Shown in pieces: positions 1-6,709 of a stretch of DNA of 14,315 nt. The notes beneath the pieces were generated by a model. That model ran no database searches. It was not told the origin of the DNA and was given only the letters and a program-made list of their open reading frames with translations. This stretch comes from Ectocarpus siliculosus (Eukaryota > Sar > Phaeophyceae > Ectocarpales > Ectocarpaceae). The translations under genes and the position numbers were made by a program. How positions within the stretch are numbered: the stretch's first letter is position 1; every line of letters begins with the position of its first letter. The stretch is taken from NCBI GenBank assembly GCA_000310025.1, contig FN649732.1, positions 94,887 to 109,201 on the forward strand, read 5' to 3'.

Positions 1-41
1 CCCAAGAGCCACAAAGCAAGCCCAGTGGGAGTGTTTTGGAA

Positions 42-165
42 GGGGGGGGGGGGGGGGTGCTCATGTAATTGCATGCCTAGTCGTTAGACCATTGACCTGG
101 CATCCCTACAATGCCGGGCCGAAGCGATACGCCGGGTAATCGCTGGCCCAGGCTCAAAACGTTTC
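42..165 (-). mobile_element. C-tailed retroelement 3' module, copy A
   Basis: Read on the minus strand, the module starts near GAGCC (155-151), contains GGTCAATGGTCTAACGAC and GGCATGC, then ACATGAGCA, and ends in 16 C (plus-strand G run 42-57). The core is shared with copy B: gcatgcc..agtcgttagaccattgacct recurs at 4434-4462 with one small indel. The 3' end matches the LINE-linked copy D (GGCATGC-AA-ACAT-AGAG-AC then poly-C). It lies in the last NAP1 intron in view. The 5' limit is approximate. Confidence 0.65.
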
Positions 166-228
166 ACAAGGGTGGACCAGAAGCTGAAAGTGTCATCATC
201 CTTGGGCAATCCACACATGCCATGCCCG

Positions 229-264
229 AGGGAGGGAGGGAGGGAGGGAGGGACGGAGGGGGGT
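229..264. repeat. GGGA microsatellite
   Basis: About seven tandem GGGA units followed by an interrupted G run. It lies in a NAP1 intron, 40 bases from a donor site. Confidence 0.8.
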
Positions 265-306
265 CGTATTAGGGGTCATGAGCGTGGTATGCATTACATA
301 CGGTAC

Positions 307-441
307 CTTGGTGATGGTTCTCGTCTCCCCGCTCCTGGAGCCCCCTCTCTTGATCTTCCTCCTGATGGTCTTCTCGCACAGGTTTCGCCCGGATTTCCAA
401 TCGATCGGCGTTCCCTCGACTCCCTCCAGAAGGGGTTCTCC
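307..441 (-). CDS. NAP1: NAP1-like gene, exon with PIDWKSGRN and basic segment
   Basis: Forty-five codons, phase 0 at both ends. It encodes GEPLLEGVEGTPIDWKSGRN followed by a basic stretch ending RTITK. NAP1 proteins have DEPxLExxxGTEIxWxxGKxLTxKTIKKK...TRTVTK here. The acceptor has a good pyrimidine tract (442-475: cattgttcttttccaccgccag) and the donor is AAG|GTACCG. The following FFxFF exon of the family was not found in 1-306, so the gene continues beyond the left edge. Confidence 0.9.
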
Positions 442-3400
442 CTGGCGGTGGAAAAGAACAATGAAGGCGGATAGGACATATTTTATAAATGCCGACAAAA
501 CAAAGGAATTAAGATCACAACACAATACCAAAACACCGGAAAGGCTACGGTAAAAGAACCCCAAAAACAGGCAGTAAGACTCAACCTGTAAAAATAATCA
601 CATTTCATGCCAAACCTGAAATCGTTGTCCTGTACTCTTTCCCACCAACGCTTACCTCGGGCGATTGCCTGACGGTGACATTTAGTTTTTACCATGGTTT
701 TCGCGTAGACAACGCGTGCCACATTTCATTCAACAAGTTCCAGTCGAGGCGTTCCAGAAGGCGCTGGATATCGCTGACAATAAAAATAATAAAAAAAGCC
801 GTTGAGAGTATTTCTGCTATTTGCTACGCGTTCGCGGACGCACTGGCGATGGCGCGTCTCCGGTCGTAGGCATTATCACGTTCACTACTCCCCCGTTTCG
901 TCCAAACACGGCGTGGCACGTGGCGCTCCGCAATATCATACCACAACATTTCCTCAAGTACCCCCCCCCCCCCCCCTACCCGCCCGGAAAAAACATGCTG
1001 CCTGCAAAAAAAACAAAAACACCGCCCTCCTAACCTGGTCCATGATGTTGGCGGTGTCGTATCGCTTGGTGAGCACCGCGTTCGAGAAGTATGGGTTGTC
1101 GTCGAAGTGGAACTCGAGGGTGAACCCGAGGAGAGTGTCCTTGTCCACGCAGCGTACGTCCGACAGGTAGTACAGCGCCTCCAGGTCCGGCTCGCTGCAC
1201 GAAAGAGCATCAGCGGCAGCGGCAGCGGCAGCAGCGAGCAGCAGTAGTAGCAACAGCAGCAGTGGCAGCAGCAGCAGCAGCAGAACAAGACACAAAGAGG
1301 ATTGAATGCGTGTGTTGTTTCGGCCGTTCTTATTTTGTCGAAGCGTTGACTACTCGTACAACCATACATGTCACAAGTACCGCGACTTGAGACCTCCCAC
1401 CCCTACCAAGCAAGGAAGGAGTGCCGGCAAACGCAGAAAGGAATGCTATCGGTCGATCGATCGATTGTTACAGCACTTCGGTTGCTCCACAAGCAACAAG
1501 AGCCTGCCTGCCAAGAACACCAGTGAAGGCTGCGCCCGTGCCACGCACACCGAACCGCTAGCGCGAGGATAACAATGACAATGACGCAGAGAGGGGGGGG
1601 TTCGCAACCCTAATCCTAACCCCCTACCCAACCCTAATCCTAACCCCCTACCAAAACCAAGGCTACTGAGCAAACCAGAAAGGCCGAGTCCAAGTCACAC
1701 TTCGACAAAAGTATACGCATGCGCTCAGTCTACGTGCCACTCCCTCTGTGGATGCGAGGTCAATGGCCTCACGACTACAGCATGCACGACTATGAGTACA
1801 CCCCCCACCCCCACCCCCACAAAGAGTCCACCCAGGATCAAAACAGGGCTTCAGCAATCGCCACTAGCGGTGGGTGGGTGTACCCAAATGAAGTCGTGGT
1901 GAAAGGCTTCTCCTCCAAGCAAGCACAAGACGATCAGATGCGGCAGCAGCAACACTCAAATACTACACCTCTGTTCGGAAATGCGGGGACCATTGGGACA
2001 ATCACACCACTAAAGTACTACATTATTAGTATCCGAATGGTGCTATATTTCCGAACAGAAGTGGTGTAGTCGTGCACTCGTTCCAATTCATCCCGAGGCG
2101 GCGATTTAGAGGACGTTTGTACCATTTGAGGGCACACGGTAGTGTGCGAATTGTTGTCGTTTTGGTGTTGTCCAAGCATTGACCAATGCCCCCGCTCCCT
2201 CCCGCCACCCCGCCAGGCCAACAGCCGAAACGGGACTGTCAGCCGAAACGGGACTGTCAGCCGAAACGGGACTGTCAGCCTGAGGAAGACCAAATACTAC
2301 AATTTTGAAACATATCCCCAACAAACACAACATCGAATACAGCATCACCACAAAGAACGAGTACAACATGTACGGTGGTCTGCGCGGGTCAAAAACGCTC
2401 TGAATTCCCAACAGACACAACATCCAACAACAAAGTTAACAAAACACGTACGGTGGTCCAAGACTGCCACGATACCCTAGAGTCACTCTCACCAAATGAC
2501 ATCGTGCAGGGCCTCGTGGTGAAGCATGCACTGCATCCAGAAGTGCGGCACGCCAACCTCTCCCCCAGCCGCTTCGCCGCCCGCCCCTCCCTCCCCCTGC
2601 GCGCCAAGCTCGGGCTCCGGATCTGTTGTTGTTGTTGGTGGTCGTCGTGGTGGTGATATTGTTGTTATTGTCGTTGTCGTTGTTTATTTGGGTGGTGGTA
2701 GTGGTATTGTTGTTATTCGTTGTTGTTGTCGCTGTCGCTGTTGGTTTGGGTGGTGGTAGTGGTTTATATTGCATTCGTTATTGGCTGTCGTTGTTGTTGC
2801 GCTGTCATCATTCTTAGTAATATTTGCACGAAGGGCGAGGACTTGCATAGTGGAAGGCACCGCAACGCAGCCTAAGGGAGCGGGGGACAGGCGACAAACT
2901 ATCACAATTGCATGTCCTGCTCTTCATTCTCACTCTTGTTCTGCGTTCTTACCCCCTCGCTCTACAAGTCCCTTTGCCGCTCCGCAAAGTCCTGTGTGTA
3001 CACCGCTCAATGTCGCGCGCATCTGTGACCCCCCTCGCCCCCCCGCGCTGCCGGAAGCGAAAGAATATTTCGGATTCATTTATGAACCTCGTTTTTTTCA
3101 TGTATCGCTTGAGCCAGTATTGGTAGGATATTGATTCTTGTTTCGCTTATCCGCCTTCCAGATATCTGTTGAACAATAGTGCGTACGTTCATCTTCCCCC
3201 CTTCCCTCCCTCTTCGTACCGTCAATATCCCTCGACCTCCCCGCCACAACCTCCGCCCGGCGGCTGTAGATCGCTCCGTACTCCTTGGCAAACTCCATCT
3301 CCAGCTCCGCGCGCTTCGCCTTGTACTTTCCGTAAATCTTGGGAAGGCCGTTCATAACGGCGGCGGGGGGGGGTACAATCATTACTTGTAGCGCTTGCCT

Positions 3401-5307
3401 TGCAGCAGCCGGTGGATTATCGACCGCGCACTCACGCTACAGAGACAGAACGGTCACTCTTAGTGGAGACACAGCTCCCATGCGGGACGCCCTCCCTCTA
3501 AGGTTCTGCATAAATCGATGTGCACGGAGGGAAGTCCCTCCAAACACTCACGGCATGTGTTGTGCAGAGACGAACGGGTCACCGCCGTACCACCCTCCCC
3601 TCATGAAGAGAAATCGAGAACGCGCCTCCCCTCTCTCCTCTTTGTCGTCTACATACCACATTTCACGTTTCCGCTATGCGTACCGCCAAAGGACAAGGAC
3701 ACACATATCTTGCCGCATCTCACGCGACGCGCGCATAGACGTACGGCGGAACCACGCGCTGCCTGCGGTGGTGGCAGCAGCAGCGGCAGCGGCAGAGCGG
3801 TGCCCAGCACTCACCACGTCCTTCTCTGACTGCAGGGCCTTGAGCTCGTACAGCCTCTTCATCACTTCTGGCGGTAGCTCTACCTCGTTATCCTCCTGCA
3901 CACAGCACATTGAAGCGTGTGTTGGGAGAGGGAGATGCAACAAGTCCACTTCTTAGGCATTGGGAGAAGAATGCCTACACCTACCATGCGTTTTACGATA
4001 CCTCAACCCCGTGATCATCTACACTTTTGTCATTTTCTTCGCTGCTCTGTACATGTACACATGTTCCCCACGTACTATCGCTCATCCTGCCCCGCATGTT
4101 GACGTATTAATAGTCGTGTTTCGCTCTTTCCTCGAAGCTCCATCGTCCTCGCCCCTTGCCTTCTTGCTTCTCCCTCGCAAAATCAGTCAACGAGACACGC
4201 CTCAACACCATACCCAGCCCCATCAACACTCCTTCGATCACCCTTGTCCTCTCTCTCTTTCGACACACGGACCATTTCATGGCCCCCAATATCACCCGAT
4301 ATTTCTTCCCCCCCTGCCCCAAAAACAGCACGTCTCTTGTCGAAAGCACTGAACACCGCCCGGGGTATACTCCAGCGGAATCGCTGCGCAAGGCATTGCT
4401 GCCAGGCGCACGGTGGGGGGTACTCAGAGCCGTGCATGCCGAAGTCGTTAGACCATTGACCTCGCGAGGGGGGGATGAGAATTACCCCGGGCGTTCTTGT
4501 AGACTGCTGTACTCAAACGTACCCAATTTTCCCCCCCTTTCTTATCAGCAGTCTACGCAAAGTTTTTCTGAGAAAGCAAACATACTGGACAAAGTATAGA
4601 ATCGGCTAAGTAGGGGTTGGGGTTAGGGGTACGGTCTGCGTGCCCCCTCCCTGCCCTTGGTCATTTCTCGAAATAACATTACTTTCTTTGCGTACAATAG
4701 GCAGTCCCCGCTTACCCCATCCACGTAGTCCTCGTCGTCATCATCGTCATCTTGGTCGACGCCCTGCCCCCCTCCACTCCGGGGCGTCGCTGAAACCGCG
4801 TCCCCTGTCGTAGAAACAAAAATGGGCCCAACACGGCAAGAAGGGAAGGAGAGGGGATGGCGTATTTTGTTCATGTTTCGCCTTGTCTCTTTCGCTACCC
4901 CCCCCCCTCCCTAGGGTATACACCGGCATCAGTCCAACACAAAGGCTTAGTTGTCTTTAAACGTTTCCTCGCAAAGAGCCTGACAAAGGCTCATGGCTTC
5001 AACCTTGAGGTCAGAAAGGTCCCACAGCGAGACACACCAAGGGTACGAGAGGCCAGCAGACTCGCGCAGCAGGGTAAGGTTAGCATGGGCTCATGGCTTC
5101 AACCTTGAGGCGAGAAAAGGGTAAGGATCCCACAGGTAGACACACAAGGGAGGCAGGCAACTCGCGCAGCTACAGCAGCAGCAGGGACAGCCACGCCGGG
5201 ATGTGTACAACCTAGATCAACCTTCCGCCAGAGAGTTGCCTACATACCTGAGGCGTTGTCGCTGATACCGATGCCCGACAGCATATTGGCCAAAGCAGCA
5301 CCGGTCA
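307..5307 (-). CDS. NAP1: NAP1-family nucleosome assembly protein (histone chaperone), seven exons, 3' end missing
   Basis: Split gene read on the minus strand through seven exons: 5307-5248, 4804-4716, 3895-3815, 3325-3220, 2622-2493, 1194-1035 and 441-307. All junctions are GT-AG and every phase matches its neighbour. The deduced product follows NAP1 family order: an acidic Asp/Glu N-terminal segment, the long dimerisation helix (LPPEVMKRLYELKALQ), a second helix ending in RRAEVV, an acidic Gly-rich linker, the hallmark GVPHFW, then LSDVR, EFHFDDNPYFSNAVLTK, and finally PIDWKSGRN with a basic RTITK stretch. NAP1 proteins bind H2A-H2B and H3-H4, shuttle them into the nucleus and help assemble nucleosomes. 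The FF-rich segment and acidic C-terminal tail usual in the family are not visible and should lie left of position 1. The first coding exon is uncertain; an ATG at 5284-5282 could be the start. The basic RRK...RTITK stretch fits NAP1 better than the related SET/TAF-I proteins. Family assignment is firm; exact splice sites are deduced by eye. Confidence 0.88.
961..976. repeat. Poly(C) run of 16, possible fifth C-tailed element end
   Basis: Sixteen C preceded by AACATTTCCTCAAGTA. The other C-tailed copies read AACAT..GAGTAC before the run, and GGCGTGGCACGTGG further upstream (909-922) resembles GGCGTGGTCAATGG of copy D. Similarity is suggestive only. It lies in NAP1 intron 6. Confidence 0.4.
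1035..1194 (-). CDS. NAP1: NAP1-like gene, core histone-chaperone domain exon
   Basis: Encodes EPDLEALYYLSDVRCVDKD, then GFTLEFHFDDNPYFSNAVLT and KRYDTANIMDQ. This is the best conserved part of NAP1: the family reads DExALxYLxDV, FxLEFxFxxNxYFxNxVLTKxY. The acceptor is CGTGCAG|C and the donor CAG|GTTAGG. The exon enters with one base and leaves in phase 0. The intron just upstream carries an interrupted CTG repeat (1207-1285 on the plus strand reads as CAG/GCA). Confidence 0.92.
1207..1285. repeat. Interrupted CAG/GCA trinucleotide repeat
   Basis: Many CAG, GCG and TAG-interrupted GCA units. On the transcribed (minus) strand this is a CTG/GCT run ending 13 bases before the 3' splice site of the exon at 1035-1194, where a pyrimidine tract would normally sit. 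Confidence 0.85.
1606..1653. repeat. Interstitial telomere-like repeat
   Basis: Two tandem units of aaccctaatcctaaccccctaccc (given in two pieces: AACCCTAATCCTAA, CCCCCTACCC). CCCTAA is the complement of the TTAGGG telomere repeat used by many eukaryotes. It lies in NAP1 intron 5. Confidence 0.6.
1962..2070. mobile_element. Palindromic 109-bp MITE-like element
   Basis: The left arm 1962-1982 (ACTACACCTCTGTTCGGAAAT) is the inverted complement of the right arm 2047-2070, apart from a three-base indel. The similarity continues inward (ACCATTGGGAC at about 1990 against the complement of GTATCCGAATGGT at 2029-2041), so most of the element could fold into one hairpin. There is no coding capacity and no clear target-site duplication. 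The size and shape fit a miniature inverted-repeat element in NAP1 intron 5. Confidence 0.55.
2222..2280. repeat. Tandem repeat, 18-bp unit, 3.3 identical copies
   Basis: The unit CAGCCGAAACGGGACTGT occurs three times in perfect register (2222, 2240, 2258), followed by a partial CAGCC. It lies in NAP1 intron 5. There are no spacers between units, so it is not CRISPR-like. Confidence 0.9.
2312..2460. repeat. Diverged tandem duplication of about 90 bp
   Basis: CCCCAACAAACACAACATC (about 2316) recurs as CCCAACAGACACAACATCC (about 2407), and ACATGTACGGTGGTC (about 2367) recurs as ACACGTACGGTGGTCC (about 2445). It lies in NAP1 intron 5, just downstream of the exon at 2493-2622 in transcription order. 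Confidence 0.5.
2493..2622 (-). CDS. NAP1: NAP1-like gene, exon with the GVPHFW signature
   Basis: Encodes an acidic Gly/Ala/Glu-rich linker (PEPELGAQGEGGAGGEAAGG) followed by EVGVPHFWMQCMLHHEALHD. The GVPHFW block corresponds to the family hallmark GIPxFWLxxLxNH at the start of the globular histone-binding domain. The acceptor CAACAG|AT sits at the end of a CAA/CAC microsatellite rather than a pyrimidine tract. The donor is TTTG|GTGAGA. The exon enters with two bases and leaves with two, and the split TG|C codon into the next exon gives Cys. Confidence 0.85.
2624..2765. repeat. TTG/TGG/TCG trinucleotide-rich tract with a 58-bp internal repeat
   Basis: Dense GTT, GGT and GTC triplets. TTTGGGTGGTGGTAGTGGT occurs at 2687-2705 and again at 2745-2763, and each copy is preceded by a TCGTTGTCG or TCGCTGTCG run. 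On the transcribed minus strand this is CAA/CAC repeat ending exactly at the CAG of a 3' splice site. Confidence 0.75.
3220..3325 (-). CDS. NAP1: NAP1-like gene, exon with second part of the dimerisation helix
   Basis: Encodes YKAKRAELEMEFAKEYGAIY then SRRAEVVAG, equivalent to the family segment ending in ERKYxxLYxPLxxKRxEIV. The acceptor at 3326-3327 (GGAAAG|TAC) was chosen because it is phase 0 and restores the usual spacing of 25 residues between the LQ pair and the Tyr of ALY. An alternative acceptor twelve bases upstream (CCCAAG|ATT) would add four residues. The donor is the weak G|GTACGA at 3219; it was preferred to GTCGAG because it alone gives phase 1, which the next exon needs. The exon is certain, the boundaries less so. 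Confidence 0.78.
3815..3895 (-). CDS. NAP1: NAP1-like gene, exon with first part of the dimerisation helix
   Basis: Twenty-seven codons, phase 0 at both ends, with acceptor GTGTGCAG|GAG and donor GTG|GTGAGT. The peptide EDNEVELPPEVMKRLYELKA followed by LQSEKDV matches the family pattern LPPxVxxRVxALxxLQxE that opens the long NAP1 dimerisation helix. A CAG/CTG-type repeat lies 15-50 bases inside the downstream intron. Confidence 0.85.
4411..4495 (-). mobile_element. C-tailed retroelement 3' module, copy B
   Basis: On the minus strand: CTCGCGAGGTCAATGGTC, TAACGACTTCGGCATGC, then GGCTCTGAGTACCCCCCACC. The order (GGTCAATGG, GGCATGC, GAGTAC, C run) is the same as in the other three copies. The tail is short (six C, then ACCG), so the copy is probably older. 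It sits in NAP1 intron 2. Confidence 0.6.
4609..4632. repeat. Short TTAGGGG-like telomeric stretch
   Basis: Reads TAGGGGTTGGGGTTAGGGG, a degenerate TTAGGG-type run in the opposite orientation to the stretch at 1606-1653. It lies in NAP1 intron 2. Confidence 0.45.
4716..4804 (-). CDS. NAP1: NAP1-like gene, acidic N-terminal exon
   Basis: The exon encodes a Gly-rich stretch followed by a run of six aspartates (VDQDDDDDDEDYVDG). An acidic N-terminal tract upstream of the dimerisation helix is normal for NAP1 proteins, where it contributes to histone binding. The acceptor is CGACAG|GG and the donor is GGG|GTAAGC. The exon begins with two bases completing the Gly codon from the upstream exon and ends in phase 0, matching the start of the next exon. 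Confidence 0.7.
4988..5187. repeat. Tandem duplication, 100-bp unit, two copies
   Basis: GGCTCATGGCTTCAACCTTG begins both units (4988 and 5088). Later landmarks also recur in order: AGAAA-GG, TCCCACAG, GACACAC, AAGGG and ACTCGCGCAGC (5060-5070 and 5160-5170). The units have diverged by several small indels. They lie in NAP1 intron 1. Confidence 0.8.
5248..5307 (-). CDS. NAP1: NAP1-like gene, most upstream exon recognised
   Basis: The acceptor is preceded by a strong pyrimidine tract (tctcttttttctcggagcag, positions 5308-5327) and the exon ends at a good donor (G|GTATGT, 5247-5242). It encodes a short, weakly conserved stretch including NMLSGIGISDNAS. It starts with two bases of a split codon and ends with one base, which joins to GG of the next exon to give Gly. 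The in-frame ATG at 5284-5282 may be the initiator. Alternatively a further exon ending in A would create ATG across the junction, or a longer N-terminus lies upstream. Splice signals are clear, but this part of NAP1 is not conserved, so membership rests on phase and position. Confidence 0.6.
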
Positions 5308-6259
5308 CTGCTCCGAGAAAAAAGAGAAAGTGGGGCACCGGCACAAAACAAAAAAAAAAAACATGCCGAACGAGTTTAGTAAGCGGGACAAGACGGCGGC
5401 AACGACGAAAATGGATTGCAGTACATGGGGCCTGACTGGTGCAGAGGGGGGGGTCAGACCGGAACGCGTCCGATGTTATACGTAGCACCCAAACAATCAC
5501 GGGGTACTGTGGGGGACGTTGGTGTGGAGTAAGTGAGTCCAGTTGAGACAGCCCGGTTTACACAGCAGTACAAATAGTAAACAGTACCCCCCGCTGTACG
5601 CCCCCCCAAAGAGGAAGTTGGACCAAGCCCGTTTCGTCTACGATAAGGGGTATATGACTGTGACCACACATAGGACAGATCACGAGCTAGCTCACCTCTG
5701 TCATACAGATCACCACGGAGCAAACAACACAGATCATTTAAGTCGTTCAGATCACCTCGGGCAAACACACCCCGATCAACCCCCATTACCATTTCTCTCA
5801 GATCACCGTGGATCACCTATGTCCTACCGAGGGACATACCCTTCGAAAGAGCTGTTTCTGTCTGTGGGAGATCTCATCTGTAACATGTGTGGAAGATACC
5901 TGGGCTGACGAATTATATACTTAACTTTCGAAAGAGCTTAAGGCTCCTTCATGCATTCACTTGAGGTGACGAGACCGCACAAAAAAAGACACAGTTCCCG
6001 ATGAATAGCGAGGGGGGGGACATACAGTACTCCACACCATGCATTTTGCAGAACCCCGCATCTCTACAGAACTCTAAAACGGGGTGCTTCTGGTCAAGCT
6101 ACAGAGCTCTGGGTGCAACCGCAAAAATCGCCGTGAGGTCTTAGCAAAGCGTGATTTATCGAGGACCAAAAGCGATATTGGAAGTATTTAGGGCAAGGCC
6201 ATTCTCCGCCAAAAACTCCGTACAAGGTAGTGACGGTTGTGACGGCGTAAGTACAGTGC
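5308..6259. other. Intergenic stretch without a recognisable gene
   Basis: No reading frame here resembles a known protein and the open frames are short. Contents seen: an A-rich run (5341-5361), a GATCA-rich degenerate repeat (5673-5820), TTCGAAAGAGCT at about 5842-5853 and again at about 5928-5939, and a small potential hairpin at 6049-6092. The NAP1 promoter or a first non-coding exon could be here, but I cannot point to it. Confidence 0.5.
5673..5820. repeat. Degenerate GATCA-rich repeat
   Basis: CAGATCAC or GATCA occurs seven times in about 150 bases, with roughly 17-30-base spacing and partly shared neighbours (CACC, GGGCAAACA/GAGCAAACA). It is too degenerate for a simple satellite. 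It is read as chance coding (DH/TDH-rich) on the plus strand only. Confidence 0.5.
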
Positions 6260-6709
6260 GTTGCGCAAGATACCCCCCCCCCCCCCCCCCCCCCCGAATT
6301 TTAAAGCAGGGCCACTACCGTTAAAAGGTGGAGAGAGATGACACCCCCCCTAGATCGATTTTCAAAGCTCGATAGCTCCACAGCCAAGAGTGAGTGTGCC
6401 AACACCGTAAATGGTGGATTCGGAAACATCTCGGCAAGGGCTATCCGCAGAATTATCCGTCTCTTTTCCGCACCCCCTTGGCTGTGGAGCAATCGAATCG
6501 ACCTTTGAACGTCTGTCCAGGGGGGGCTGCCATTTCTCCGCTCCTTACGGCACCGTACCTACTCGACGGTCGCGAGGATACCAACACTAAACGTTACGTA
6601 CGTTTTCGACACGCTCTCGACGAGGCGGTGCCAACGTCTTCGGATCCTTTACTGCCTGTGCCGCAGAGCAAACCAAGCGTTGAAACCGCGTTGTGTTATC
6701 TTGCGCAAC
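6260..6709. mobile_element. Fold-back element with nested inverted repeats
   Basis: Outer 13-base perfect inverted repeat: GTTGCGCAAGATA at 6260-6272 and its complement TATCTTGCGCAAC at 6697-6709. Inside is a longer imperfect inverted repeat: 6318-6388 (CCGTTAAAAGGTGG..., ACACCCCCCCTAGA, GATTTTCAAAGCTCGAT, GCTCCACAGCCAAG) pairs with 6477-6550. A run of 23 C (6273-6295) directly follows the left outer repeat. A related, rearranged copy is at 10591-10766. No transposase is visible, so it would be a non-autonomous element. Exact ends are uncertain. Confidence 0.55.

Larger units (their letters stand above)
1..306 (-). other. NAP1-like gene, 3' intron portion with no exon seen
   Basis: Between the last recognised exon and the left edge I find no sequence resembling the expected FF-rich or acidic C-terminal NAP1 segments. 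The stretch holds a GGGA microsatellite (about 229-264) and a minus-strand copy of the C-tailed repeat (42-165). Confidence 0.5.

Noticed and set aside
42-165. tRNA-like segment (GGTCAATGGTCTAAC resembles a D-arm/A-box)
   Set aside because: No acceptor stem, anticodon arm or GGTTCGANNCC T-arm can be found. A distant tRNA origin of the repeat is possible but not supported.
824-1369. 181-codon minus-strand frame, Cys- and Thr/Ser-rich
   Set aside because: It overlaps the NAP1 core exon in the wrong frame, and its Cys/Ser/Thr runs come from the CTG repeat and exon shadow.
2222-2280. Regular short repeats considered as a CRISPR array
   Set aside because: The units are directly adjacent with no spacers, and the surrounding DNA is eukaryotic intron.
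3339-3956. 205-codon open frame on the plus strand
   Set aside because: It lies antisense over two NAP1 exons and their intron, resembles no family and has low-complexity Ala/Ser composition. The minus-strand exons explain the conservation.
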